From Clostridium sp. KNHs205 (lineage in GTDB: Bacteria > Bacillota > Clostridia > Lachnospirales > Lachnospiraceae): a stretch of 64,000 nucleotides of DNA. The position numbers and the translations under genes are program-made. Shown here piece after piece: positions 40,799 through 49,377 of this stretch. The number at the start of each line of letters is the position of its first letter. The first letter of the stretch is position 1. Below the pieces are notes generated by a model. It was not told the DNA's origin. It saw only the letters and a list, made by a program, of their open reading frames with translations, and ran no database searches. The stretch lies in the NCBI RefSeq assembly GCF_000702945.1, contig NZ_JNLE01000003.1:2217501-2281500 (forward strand), given 5' to 3'.

Positions 40799-41965
40799 AT
40801 GAGAAAACTATTATTTACTTCAGAGTCAGTAACAAAGGGACATCCAGATAAAATGTGTGATATTATTTCTGATGCAATTTTAGACAGTTACTTACGACAG
40901 GACCCAGACAGTAGAGTAGCATGTGAGGTGGCTGTAACAACAGGAATTGTAATGGTGATGGGAGAAATTACATCAACGGCAACAGTTGATATAGCTGAAG
41001 ATGTACGAAATACAATCAGAGAGATTGGTTATGTATCTAAGGAATGTGGATTTGATGCAGATACATGCGCTGTTATCCAGGCAATCGACAAGCAATCAGC
41101 AGATATTTCACTGGGTGTGAATCGAAAAGAGCAGTCTGGAGAAGAACGAATAGGTGCAGGAGACCAGGGACTTGTGTTTGGATATGCCAATAATCAGACA
41201 AAGGAGTACATGCCTTTGCCAATTATGTTAGCAAACAGGTTAGTTAGAAAGCTGGACGAAGTAAGAAAGCAAGGTGTAATTGATTATCTTTATCCGGATG
41301 GAAAAAGCCAGGTTACAGTGGAATATGATGAAAATGGAAAAGCAAAACGAATTGACACTGTAGTAATTTCAGCGCAACATAGAGCAGAAGTAGAACAGGA
41401 GCAGATATATGAGGATATAAGGAATTATGTGATTACACCAGCACTTCCAGCTGACTTTGTGGATGAGAATACAAAAATACTAGTAAATCCAACTGGCCGC
41501 TTTGTTATTGGAGGACCCCATGGAGATACAGGTCTGACTGGAAGAAAGATTATTGTTGATACCTATGGTGGCTATGGACATCATGGCGGTGGTGCATTTT
41601 CAGGAAAAGATTATACGAAAGTAGATCGTTCTGCTTCTTATGCAGCACGTTACCTGGCAAAGAATATTGTGGCAGCTGAGTTAGCAACAGAATGTGAAAT
41701 CCAGCTTGCATATGCAATCGGTGTGGAAAAACCAGTTTCTATTTATGTAAATACATATGGTACAGGAATAATATCAGATAGAGAAATTGAGCAGTTCATT
41801 GATAATACATTTGATTTTTCACCAAATGGAATCATTAAAAAATTCAACTTAAAAAATGTATGTTACAAGGAAACAGCAGCGTATGGTCATTTTGGTAGAA
41901 GTGATGTGGATTTCGCATGGGAAAGACTGGACGAAGTGGAGTGTTTTCGATCTTTATGGAAATAA
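40799..41965 (+). CDS. metK: S-adenosylmethionine synthetase
   Basis: Methionine adenosyltransferase (388 aa, near the family's usual 385-400). ATG 40799 is preferred over 40793 because AGGAGG lies 8 bases upstream. Diagnostic motifs are [12 protein letters not shown] near the N-terminus, GAGDQG, and [17 protein letters not shown]. It makes SAM from methionine and ATP. It is the last gene of the operon, after at least eight SAM-using or SAM-related proteins, so it probably provides extra SAM when the pathway is on. Whether the genome has another copy cannot be seen here. Confidence 0.97.
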   Translation: MRKLLFTSESVTKGHPDKMCDIISDAILDSYLRQDPDSRVACEVAVTTGIVMVMGEITSTATVDIAEDVRNTIREIGYVSKECGFDADTCAVIQAIDKQSADISLGVNRKEQSGEERIGAGDQGLVFGYANNQTKEYMPLPIMLANRLVRKLDEVRKQGVIDYLYPDGKSQVTVEYDENGKAKRIDTVVISAQHRAEVEQEQIYEDIRNYVITPALPADFVDENTKILVNPTGRFVIGGPHGDTGLTGRKIIVDTYGGYGHHGGGAFSGKDYTKVDRSASYAARYLAKNIVAAELATECEIQLAYAIGVEKPVSIYVNTYGTGIISDREIEQFIDNTFDFSPNGIIKKFNLKNVCYKETAAYGHFGRSDVDFAWERLDEVECFRSLWK

Positions 41966-42024
41966 TAGAAATATCATTTGTATCTTCTTTTTCCCAAGAT
42001 TATAATAAAAAATAAAAAAGGGTG

Positions 42025-42056
42025 TTGACACTCCCCTTTAGGGGAAGGTTTATAAT
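42025..42056 (+). promoter_or_regulatory. MerR-type promoter with 20-bp spacer and dyad
   Basis: -35 TTGACA (42025-42030) and -10 TATAAT (42051-42056) have near-perfect hexamers but a 20-bp spacer by my count. An inverted repeat of TCCCC and GGGGA with a TTTA centre lies inside. Such overlong spacers need a MerR protein to activate. It drives the MerR gene at 42079. Confidence 0.82.
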
Positions 42057-42078
42057 ACATTTAGGAGGAAGAAGAGAG

Positions 42079-42870
42079 ATGTATAAAATAGGTGAATTTT
42101 CAAGAATAACAATGTTATCTATTAAAGCCCTGCGTTATTATGATAGTCAAGGAATATTATCACCAACTATCAGGGGAGATAATCAGTATCGTATGTATGA
42201 CGAAAATGATTATGAAAAAGCAATTCTTCTTAGAAAATTAAAAAAATGTGGATTCACAATTACAGAAATAAAGGATGTGTTTCTCAATTGTGATGATACA
42301 AAAGACTTGAATTTTTTTCTAATGGAAAAGAGGGAATTTATTAAAGATAACATAAAGAAGGAAAAGGAACTTATTAAAGATATCGAAAAAATGCTTCTTC
42401 CAGTAGATAAGGAGGCTGAATATATGGAATATTCATTTGAAATCAAAAACCTGGAACCAGTAAATGTAGTGTCTGTACGCTTTAAGGGAAAATATAGCGA
42501 TATGGGAAAATACATCGGAAGCCTTTACAAAGCTGTAAAAGGAAAAGCAGATGGTTCCCCATTCTGTTTATATTATGATGAAGGCTATAAGGAAAAAGCA
42601 GATATTGAATTATGCGTTCCATTCAAAGGAAATGTTACTAGTAATGAGGTAACGGTAAAGCAGCTGCCAGCAGTGAAAGCAGTATGCACACAGCATTCAG
42701 GTACTTATGAGACACTAAATGAAGCATACAAACAGATTATTGACTATGCAAAATCCAAAGGTTATGAAATGAAAGCACCTTCAAGAGAAATTTATGTAAA
42801 GGGACCAGGGATGATTTTTAAGGGAAATCCGAACAAATATATTACAGATATTGTGATTCCAATTAAATAA
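42079..42870 (+). CDS. MerR regulator with GyrI-like effector-binding domain
   Basis: A BmrR-like regulator of 263 aa. ATG 42079 has AGGAGGAAGA upstream. Residues 1-70 are the MerR winged helix (YKIGEFSRITMLSIKALRYYD), then a coiled-coil helix, and residues about 115-263 a GyrI-like ligand domain ending YITDIVIPIK. Such domains bind bulky drugs. The cluster therefore has GyrI-like folds at both ends: a probable hydrolase first and this probable sensor last. It may sense the product and activate its own promoter and export or resistance genes. The ligand is inferred from position. Confidence 0.9.
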   Translation: MYKIGEFSRITMLSIKALRYYDSQGILSPTIRGDNQYRMYDENDYEKAILLRKLKKCGFTITEIKDVFLNCDDTKDLNFFLMEKREFIKDNIKKEKELIKDIEKMLLPVDKEAEYMEYSFEIKNLEPVNVVSVRFKGKYSDMGKYIGSLYKAVKGKADGSPFCLYYDEGYKEKADIELCVPFKGNVTSNEVTVKQLPAVKAVCTQHSGTYETLNEAYKQIIDYAKSKGYEMKAPSREIYVKGPGMIFKGNPNKYITDIVIPIK

Positions 42871-42944
42871 TATAATCAATCAGTAAACCAAAAGAACCGA
42901 ATTATTAATTCGAACGAGCTGTAACACAATATATGAATAAACTT

Positions 42945-42990
42945 AAACAGGGTACTTTCCTTTGAACAGAAAGCACCCTGTTTCATTATA
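42945..42990 (+). terminator. Hairpin terminator closing the cluster region
   Basis: AAACAGGGTACTTTC (42945-42959) pairs with GAAAGCACCCTGTTT (42969-42983), with one mismatch, followed by CATTATA. It lies 75 bases after the MerR stop codon and marks the right edge of the locus. Confidence 0.65.
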
Positions 42991-43053
42991 GAAAGGAGGA
43001 GCACATACGGCTGACCCTGCAACTATTGCTTTTAAGTCATTTTCAGTAGCTGC

Positions 43054-43986
43054 TCATTGCTCCGTAATTAAGCTTTCTACATCGTAAAGCCTTGGTGCCT
43101 TTATTCCGTACTTTCTGGCATCTGTAATAACTTCCTGTACGGCATAGCCAACTTTAAAGTGGTTATGTGCCACAAGGGCATAGGACATGCTTTTTGGAGA
43201 AAAAACAACATGACTCATAAGAAATCCAACAACTCTCGGTGGCAGGCCGCTTAACACTTTTGTCAAAAAATCAAGTTTTGACCCTTTTGCTTTCAAAACA
43301 GGGATCATTTCTTTCATGTTCCAGCCTAATCCATCGAGTGCTTCCCGTGAAGAAATTACTTCCTTAAAACTGCCGCTTTTTAATACTTCTACTTCCATTG
43401 CAGCATTGAACGCGAAGTGATTCCAGAGCCAACTTTTTACATCTTTTTGAACCATTATCTTGAAGCCTGTCTGAGCAAAAAGCTTACGAACCTCTAAATC
43501 CCTTTTGGTAGGCTCGGATTCAAATGTTCCAAACTGAACCGTCTTGTAAAGTCCGCCATAAAGAGTATTTCCTTCAAATCCGCCGCCAGCACCGGGGAAA
43601 CCATAAACAATTTGACTGAGTGGAATCGGCTGAACAGCCAATTTCGGGTCCTGCCAGAAGTTACTGAAAAAAAGGACTGTTGCATTTCCAACGCGCGGTG
43701 CCAGGTACTTAACTGCACTTGATACCTGTTCGGGGTTGACGCTCATAAGAATGAGGTCATAGTCGTGATTTTCCTTTATCTCTTCGTGCATAACAATAGG
43801 CCATTTTTCTTTGAATATCCGGTCTTTTTTGCCTTTCCTTGCATCCCATAGTTCCAAATTTACATAGGAGCCGTATTGTGCCTTTCTGCCTTCACGAACA
43901 TAGAACTCAACGGTGTGGCCAGCGTTTTCGAAGGCCCAGGCGTACAGTGTTCCTATCACACCGCGGCCCCAAATTAGTATTTTCAT
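43054..43986 (-). CDS. Ketopantoate-reductase-like (ApbA/PanE) oxidoreductase
   Basis: A 310-aa NADP-dependent reductase. The start at 43986 has GGAGG 7 bases upstream and gives the Rossmann beginning MKILIWGRGVIGTLYAWAF (GxGxxG). The C-terminal helical domain (SWLWNHFAFNAAMEVEVL) fits ApbA_C. Many such paralogues in gene neighbourhoods with TetR regulators are not involved in pantothenate synthesis and act on other 2-oxo acids or aldehydes. The divergent TetR gene at 44142 is its probable repressor. Confidence 0.85.
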   Translation of the reverse strand: MKILIWGRGVIGTLYAWAFENAGHTVEFYVREGRKAQYGSYVNLELWDARKGKKDRIFKEKWPIVMHEEIKENHDYDLILMSVNPEQVSSAVKYLAPRVGNATVLFFSNFWQDPKLAVQPIPLSQIVYGFPGAGGGFEGNTLYGGLYKTVQFGTFESEPTKRDLEVRKLFAQTGFKIMVQKDVKSWLWNHFAFNAAMEVEVLKSGSFKEVISSREALDGLGWNMKEMIPVLKAKGSKLDFLTKVLSGLPPRVVGFLMSHVVFSPKSMSYALVAHNHFKVGYAVQEVITDARKYGIKAPRLYDVESLITEQ

Positions 43987-44075
43987 AAAGTATCCTCCAG
44001 AATGATCACCTGTTGACTTTTCAACACGTGTTTGATATTCTGAGTATACTGTTTGTGGAGAGAATTTCAATAGTT

Positions 44076-44092
44076 ACAATTGTCCCAATTGT
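44076..44092. promoter_or_regulatory. Palindromic TetR-type operator candidate
   Basis: ACAATTG-TCC-CAATTGT is a perfect 7-bp inverted repeat with a 3-base centre, located between the divergent reductase and TetR genes. A further dyad GTTGA-CTTT-TCAAC lies near 44012-44025. Position and symmetry support TetR binding; it is untested. Confidence 0.55.
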
Positions 44093-44141
44093 TGATAACT
44101 CAACACATTGCGCTAATTTGTTGAATCTGGAGGAGAACACT

Positions 44142-44696
44142 GTGGATAGAAGAATAAAAAAAACAAGGCAGTTGATTATGGATACCTTCATCGACCTGTT
44201 GGCCAAAAAAGGATTTGAGAAAATTACCATCAATGACATTGCCGAACGCGCAGACATAAACCGTGGGACTGTTTATCTGCATTATATGGATAAATTCGAC
44301 TTACTCGACAAGTGTATTGAAAAATACGTTGAGCTGCTGCTAAATCACTGTGCCAATAGTACTGATACCACTCTGAACGCAAGCGCATTTCATAGTGTAT
44401 TTGAATATTTGGAGGAAAATTTCACAATATACAAGTTACTTCTTAACAATGAGGGATTTGGATTTTTCCGCAGCCGCTTATATGACATTATTGAGCAAAC
44501 AGTAACCGAGGTTATCGGTGTAAAGTCAGAAAACAACGTGTTTTCAAATGGTGTCACCACTCATTTTTTGACTTCCGGGTTTATTGGCGTATTGGAATGG
44601 TGGATCAATAATTCTATGCCCTGCAATGTTCAGGAAATTACTGAGCAGCTTATGTTTTTGCTGGAACCATACACTAAGCACCTTGTATCAAGCTAA
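44142..44696 (+). CDS. TetR/AcrR-family transcriptional regulator
   Basis: A 184-aa regulator. GTG 44142 is preferred, with GGAGGAG 7 bases upstream; a longer frame runs back into the promoter region. The helix-turn-helix is ITINDIAERADINRGTVYLHYMDKFDLL (about residues 28-55) and the rest is the ligand-binding helical domain. It is divergent from the ketopantoate-reductase-like gene and probably represses it and itself. The ligand is unknown. Confidence 0.9.
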   Translation: MDRRIKKTRQLIMDTFIDLLAKKGFEKITINDIAERADINRGTVYLHYMDKFDLLDKCIEKYVELLLNHCANSTDTTLNASAFHSVFEYLEENFTIYKLLLNNEGFGFFRSRLYDIIEQTVTEVIGVKSENNVFSNGVTTHFLTSGFIGVLEWWINNSMPCNVQEITEQLMFLLEPYTKHLVSS

Positions 44697-44914
44697 CCTA
44701 ATTTGCTGATAATATTTTTACTATAATTGAATTATAATGCAAAAGTAAGCGCTAAATCTACAAAATAAGGCCTATCTAGGCGACTTTATCCGAAATATAG
44801 ACTTTTGCCAAGGGGATACCAGAGGGGTACGGCATCCTTAGGCCCACTCACGACATGTGGAGACTGTTAGTTGTTAAATATAGTAAAATAAAGAATAATA
44901 TATATGATAAATGG
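44697..44914. other. Intergenic, possible decayed gene end
   Basis: No supported gene. GCAAAAGT near 44741 and ACTTTTGC near 44812 are complementary and could close a large RNA loop. The GC-richer stretch 44815-44870 reads GYQRGTASLGPLTTCGDC then a stop in one frame, perhaps a gene remnant. No known riboswitch was recognised. Confidence 0.25.
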
Positions 44915-44950
44915 ATGCACTCATTAACATTTGTTGATGGGGGCGTTTTA
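44915..44950 (+). terminator. Hairpin terminator, second copy of the cassette
   Basis: Left arm 44915-44929 and right arm 44932-44946 pair over about 12 positions with wobbles, followed by TTTTA. This is the counterpart of the hairpin at 5631-5667. Confidence 0.45.
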
Positions 44951-44974
44951 TTGTAGGAAATTTGTATGAATGTT

Positions 44975-45003
44975 TTGAAACTAAATATGAGGGAGAATAT
45001 AAT
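44975..45003 (+). promoter_or_regulatory. Sigma-A promoter, second copy of the cassette
   Basis: -35 TTGAAA (44975-44980), 17-bp spacer, -10 TATAAT (44998-45003), within ATGTTTTGAAACTAAATATG, nearly identical to 5683-5702. It reads toward the GNAT gene at 45165. Confidence 0.65.
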
Positions 45004-45164
45004 GGAAGGTATCAGTCAGCAGAATCTTTCCAGATGACAAAAGAACTTGGGGTAAGGAAAATGAACGTTTTTATACAAGGGTTGAATCCTGTCAAATAAG
45101 AATTTTGTCTTGTAACGATTTTGTCTTGTAACTAAGAGATAAAATAGAAATTGCGGAGAAAAAG

Positions 45165-45608
45165 ATGGAAATAATTAAAGTAATAGAAAGAACCCCATTG
45201 CTGCTGCAACAACTATTAGAGATATGGGAAAAGTCTGTAAAAGCGACACATCTATTTTTGACAGACGTAGAAATACAAAATATTAAAGAATATGTTCCTC
45301 AAGCGTTAAGGGAGATACCGCATTTGATTGTAGGTGAGAATGAAAATGCAGTTCCGATTGCTTTTATGGGAATTGATGGACAGAAACTTGAAATGCTGTT
45401 TATCGCAGTGGAAGAAAGAGGTAAAGGCTTGGGGAAGAAGTTGCTTAGATATGGAATTGAAAATTTTGAAGTGAATGAGTTGACGGTGAATGAGCAAAAC
45501 CCTCTTGCCAAAGGTTTTTATGAACACCTGGGATTTCAAGTCTATAAGAGAACTGATAGTGACGAACAAGGAAATCCATACCCACTCTTATACATGAAAT
45601 TGAATTGA
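45165..45608 (+). CDS. GNAT-family N-acetyltransferase
   Basis: A 147-aa acetyltransferase with the GNAT fold. The acetyl-CoA loop is visible as VEERGKGLGKKLLRYGI (residues about 84-100), followed by the C-terminal strand pattern NEQNPLAKGFYEHLGFQVYKRT. GCGGAGAAAA lies upstream of the ATG. It resembles the YjgM/PA-type group that acetylates small amines or amino acids. It stands alone behind the repeated terminator-promoter cassette. The substrate is unknown. Confidence 0.88.
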   Translation: MEIIKVIERTPLLLQQLLEIWEKSVKATHLFLTDVEIQNIKEYVPQALREIPHLIVGENENAVPIAFMGIDGQKLEMLFIAVEERGKGLGKKLLRYGIENFEVNELTVNEQNPLAKGFYEHLGFQVYKRTDSDEQGNPYPLLYMKLN

Positions 45609-45932
45609 TAAAATTTAATTTTAGAGGAAGGCTTGAGGCTATGTAAGAGCAGAGATTTGCAGTAAAGGACTGGATGCTTTTCAGAAAAAAATTACTGATT
45701 TGCAGGAAGCCTATATAGACAAGCTCAATAAGGAATATAGACTTACTAAATGAAGACACTAATCCATTTGAAAAATATTTGAGGCTGGAATAAATGATGG
45801 CTAATCGAACCAAATGTATTTAAGCGCTTGTGGAAACATCTCAATTCGATAAAAGATCTGTATAGGGATAAGTGGACAGGAAAGATAACATCTGCAAGGT
45901 TGAGGCAATAAAGGCAATAAGATGGATTTATT
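45609..45932. other. Intergenic, decayed coding remnants
   Basis: No intact gene. A short frame reading LDAFQKKITDLQEAYIDKL and NKEYRLTK then a stop near 45690-45750 looks like the end of a coiled-coil or recombinase-like protein. Nothing further could be assigned. Confidence 0.25.
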
Positions 45933-47003
45933 TTGAAAAGTATTTCAGAGAAGGAAGGGACAAAAATTATTAAGAAATTAATTAAATCTGTAAAATGGTT
46001 TGGAATTATATTGATACTTTTGATCATTGCAGGACTATGCTTTCCTACATGGACTCCTAAAATATCAAATGAAAATAGTATTAGTGAATTGCGAAAAATT
46101 AAGATTAACGAAACAGACATTGAGGTTATGATACGTGGGTGCAACCGTAATAATCCGGTTATTGTATTTGTACATGGTGGACCATGTTGTTCGGAAATCC
46201 CGTATATAAGAGGATATCAGGATTTGCTGGAACAGGAGTTTACTATTGTCCATTACGATCAACGAGGAAGTGGAAAATCGTATAAGTTCGGAACTGACTA
46301 TTCTGATGTAACCTCCACTACGCATGTAGATGATTTGATTGCTCTTACAGAGTATATCAAGCATTATTTACATCAGGAACAAGTGATTTTGATCGGACAT
46401 TCCTATGGAACTTACATTGCAACAATGGCTGCGGCTAAAGAACCAGAATTGTTTTGTGCTTATATAGGAATAGGCCAAATGTCTAACACTATTGAAAGCG
46501 AGCTGGATGGATTAAATAAATGTATTGAAGCTGCTATAGAGGCGGGAAATACAGACGATGTAGCCTATTTAAGTGACTTAGAAAGTTCTATATCAAAAGG
46601 TAATCAAATTACACCACGGAATTATGTACGAAAATATGGATTTGCTGCCCGCAATATCGATGAAAACTCAGATTATTTAAAGGGGTTTCTCTTTGGCAGC
46701 GAGTATAATTTGCTTGATGCAATTCGTTTTTATACGGCATCAGGCAAGTATCAAGATGCACTAATTATGGAAGCACTGAAAAATCCCATTACTGATATTG
46801 TCACTGAGATAGATATACCTGTTTATTTTGTAATGGGTAAATATGATTGTATGACTTCACCGGAGGCCGCAGAGGTATACCTGAATAAGCTAACCGGACA
46901 AGCTCCACATGAGATGATAATATTCGAGAATTCAGCACATTATCCGCAGCTAGAAGAGAAGGAAAAATTCTATAATTGGATGTGCAGTACGTTTGCTAAG
47001 TGA
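45933..47003 (+). CDS. Membrane-anchored alpha/beta hydrolase (prolyl-iminopeptidase-like)
   Basis: A 356-aa hydrolase. Residues about 20-40 (WFGIILILLIIAGLCF) form an N-terminal membrane anchor, so the domain probably faces outside. The oxyanion-loop motif is HGGPCC, the nucleophile elbow GHSYGT, the acid GKYDCMT and the His NSAHYPQ. The HGGP motif is typical of proline iminopeptidases, but clostridial relatives act on varied esters or peptides. The start is a TTG without a clear ribosome binding site, so the exact N-terminus is uncertain. Confidence 0.85.
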   Translation: MKSISEKEGTKIIKKLIKSVKWFGIILILLIIAGLCFPTWTPKISNENSISELRKIKINETDIEVMIRGCNRNNPVIVFVHGGPCCSEIPYIRGYQDLLEQEFTIVHYDQRGSGKSYKFGTDYSDVTSTTHVDDLIALTEYIKHYLHQEQVILIGHSYGTYIATMAAAKEPELFCAYIGIGQMSNTIESELDGLNKCIEAAIEAGNTDDVAYLSDLESSISKGNQITPRNYVRKYGFAARNIDENSDYLKGFLFGSEYNLLDAIRFYTASGKYQDALIMEALKNPITDIVTEIDIPVYFVMGKYDCMTSPEAAEVYLNKLTGQAPHEMIIFENSAHYPQLEEKEKFYNWMCSTFAK

Positions 47004-47204
47004 ACATAATCGCTGTTGTCCTCCTGTTTTTTGTAATATTCCATTCTCATTGATATTACTAATCACTTGAAATATATAAATTCGTTTATATAATTAATTG
47101 CGTTTGAAAAATCCTATTTTCCGTGATACTATATCAATGATACATGAATAGTTATTAAATTGAGAAAATTAATAACAATAATGCTATTATTATGGAGGCG
47201 CATT

Positions 47205-48089
47205 ATGGATTTGCTGCAAATTAAATATTTTCAAACTGTGGCGAATATGCAACATATGACAAGAGCTGCCGGTGTGCTGCAAATCGCGCAGCCTGCCTTA
47301 AGTGCCATGATTGCTAAGTTAGAGGAGGACTTGGGTGTTCCCTTGTTTAATCGGACAGGACGTAATATTGTTTTGAATGAATATGGAAAAGCATTTTTAA
47401 AACGTGCAAATAGAATATTGAAAGAAGTTGAGGAAGGACGGCAGGAGATATCCGATTTGTCCGGAAGTGAAATGGGTTCTGTTTCTTTTGCAACCACATC
47501 TTTGAATAAAGAATTCGGTAGTTTAATAGGCAGCTTTGCATCTCTGTATCCAAAAGTGAATTTTCATATTACTCAGTTAGGTGATGATCAGGAAAAGCTT
47601 CATCTATTGGATAAAGATGAAATTGATTTTGCTTTTATCAATACGATTGTTGAGCACACGAATATCACTACTATGAAATTGGCAGAGGAAGAAATTTATT
47701 TAGCAGTGCCACCATCCCATTCCCTTGCTGGTTACCAAACAGTTTCTTTTCAGAATTTAAAAGACGAAGCCTTTATCGGATTAAAAGCTAATTATAGCCA
47801 GCAAGAATTTTGTGATGAATTTTGCAAAAAGAATGGGGTTGTGCCAAATATCATCTGTGAGTGCAGTGAATTTACAGCGGTTATTAATTTGGTTGAAGCT
47901 GGGCTGGGTGTGTCTTTTTTACCCTGTTCTGAAGAAGAGAAAAAGGAACTGCCGGTTATTTTACTTAAAATTGAGGGAATTAGTTATAAGAATATTCTGC
48001 GGCTTGCCTGGAAAGAGCAACGATATTTTTCAAAAGCGGCAAGAAATTTCCGTGAATATGTAAGCAAATATTTCAATACTACAGTATAA
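47205..48089 (+). CDS. LysR-family transcriptional regulator
   Basis: A 294-aa LysR regulator. ATG 47205 follows GGAGGCGC; the longer frame from 47160 lacks support. The N-terminal helix-turn-helix is QHMTRAAGVLQIAQPALSAMI, followed by LGVPLFNRTGRNIVLNEYG and an effector domain like that of CynR/YtlI-type proteins. No divergent gene is present, so its target is unclear; the hydrolase upstream on the same strand is a candidate. Confidence 0.92.
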   Translation: MDLLQIKYFQTVANMQHMTRAAGVLQIAQPALSAMIAKLEEDLGVPLFNRTGRNIVLNEYGKAFLKRANRILKEVEEGRQEISDLSGSEMGSVSFATTSLNKEFGSLIGSFASLYPKVNFHITQLGDDQEKLHLLDKDEIDFAFINTIVEHTNITTMKLAEEEIYLAVPPSHSLAGYQTVSFQNLKDEAFIGLKANYSQQEFCDEFCKKNGVVPNIICECSEFTAVINLVEAGLGVSFLPCSEEEKKELPVILLKIEGISYKNILRLAWKEQRYFSKAARNFREYVSKYFNTTV

Positions 48090-48098
48090 TTATAGCGA

Positions 48099-48161
48099 AA
48101 AGGCGTGTCGCAAAACCAATGACTTAACTTAAAGGCGTGTCGCAAAACCAATGACTTAACT
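48099..48161 (+). repeat. Tandem 31-bp direct repeat
   Basis: A 31-base unit beginning AAAGGCGTGTCGCAAAACCA occurs at 48099-48129 and again, identical, at 48131-48161. The second copy is the left arm of the terminator that follows; the first is a spare duplicate of that arm. Confidence 0.9.
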
Positions 48162-48195
48162 CAATGACATTGGTTTTGCAATACGCCTCTTTTTT
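48131..48195 (+). terminator. Terminator after LysR with duplicated 5' arm
   Basis: AGGCGTGTCGCAAAACCAAT (48133-48152) pairs with ATTGGTTTTGCAATACGCCT (48169-48188), followed by a run of T. Either copy of the tandem repeat can serve as left arm. Confidence 0.8.
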
Positions 48196-48199
48196 CTGT

Positions 48200-48699
48200 A
48201 AATTAATATATAAATGCTTATGTATATATACATTATAATATATTTTTATTTATTGAAATTCAGGCTTATACTGTAGATAGCAAAGAGCGGAAAGGCTTTA
48301 GCTTTGCTTGCATAAAGATATAATTAACTGTTGTAAGAGGTTATTTTTTTTGAGTGTGAGTTAGTATTGACTAACCAAATGGAATACAAATATTTTCAAG
48401 TACCCTGATATCTTCTGAACAATTGCAAGAAAGGATATAAAAAAATAGCATTAAAATCATTCTGGGGTATCTTGATTTTGCTTCTTGGTACTTTCGCGGG
48501 TTCGGGGCAGGCACTCCAATATCAGCAGGGTATTTTTGATAGTTGGATTCATCACCATGCTGGAGCTGGACGTAGCCTTAGGCTGGTTTTATATAGGAAA
48601 TACCTGCGTCCATGACAGCTCTGTACTACTCTGCCATGGCAGTTATGGATCAATAGCCCCTTAAGAGGGCTTTAAAAGCTAAAATATAAGGAGAATTAT
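48200..48699. other. Decayed region before a small ORF
   Basis: No intact gene. Frames such as GFGAGTPISAGYF and LGWFYIGN near 48490-48600 suggest the ruin of a membrane protein with several frameshifts. No family is assigned. Confidence 0.3.
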
Positions 48700-48894
48700 A
48701 TGAAAGAGAGAAAAAACAAGTGGTTGAGAAGGTATGATGAAGAGTCTTACGCAGCTTTTACAAAATACTTCTCAAGTTATATCCAATCATACTTCCCCTT
48801 TTGTGGAGGATGGATGCCATCATTTTACGATACAGAGACACCAGTTTTTTCAGATTTACCTAACGAAACGAAAGAGAGGAGAAATACAAAATGA
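48700..48894 (+). CDS. Short hypothetical protein
   Basis: A 64-aa frame with a good Shine-Dalgarno (ATAAGGAGAATT) before the ATG. It is rich in Tyr, Phe and Lys (YAAFTKYFSSYIQSYFPF) with no recognised domain or membrane segment. It may be a genuine small protein or the preserved start of a decayed longer gene, since decayed sequence lies on both sides. Confidence 0.35.
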   Translation: MKERKNKWLRRYDEESYAAFTKYFSSYIQSYFPFCGGWMPSFYDTETPVFSDLPNETKERRNTK

Positions 48895-49377
48895 TATTAT
48901 GAATAGATAAAACCGGAATTAAAGATCTTTGTGTTCAGGCCAGGTGATAAAAACAACTAAATCATTAAAGTTTATAATTTTGAAAGGACAGGTGAAGGTC
49001 TAACTATAAAAATGTAATTCACACTTCTCATACTAATTCATACCAGAAAAAGGCTGCTTACAGGCAGCCTTTTTCTGGTATGAACTGTTATAAATACGCA
49101 GGAGGAGATATTCAAAGAGAGACCAGATGAGATGATTAAATATTTTGTATTTTTTGATTGTTTCATATAAACGGTTTATAAATAAATACATAAGCACTAT
49201 AATAAAAGAAAAAAGTGTAGTATGGCATATAAGAAAAAGTATTGGTATGATTTACAAGTTAAGGCAACAAGAGCTAAGTGAAATTATACATTTGAAAGGG
49301 TAGTATTGATAGCTAAATGATATATCACTTACGAAAGCTATCGTTTTATATTAATATTGAGGAGGAGAACAACAAGT
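48895..49377. other. Intergenic with one strong terminator
   Basis: No supported gene. Apart from the terminator at 49039-49082, the region holds AT-rich sequence and the ribosome binding site (GGAGGAG) of the DUF6508 gene. Confidence 0.3.
49039..49082. terminator. Strong bidirectional terminator
   Basis: CATACCAGAAAAAGGCTGC pairs perfectly over about 19 bp with the sequence after a 5-base loop, with the internal A5/T5 tract giving a T run in both directions. Confidence 0.85.

Noticed and set aside
14855..41965. Possible NRPS, PKS or carrier-protein gene
   Set aside because: No condensation, ketosynthase or phosphopantetheine-attachment sequence was seen. The two adenylating proteins are PaaK-like and not NRPS modules.
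44741..44870. A riboswitch upstream of the GNAT gene
   Set aside because: Only one long-range pairing was found, no known riboswitch consensus, and a separate promoter lies downstream of it.
48099..48195. CRISPR-like repeat
   Set aside because: There are only two copies with a 1-base spacer and a clear terminator function. No cas genes are present.
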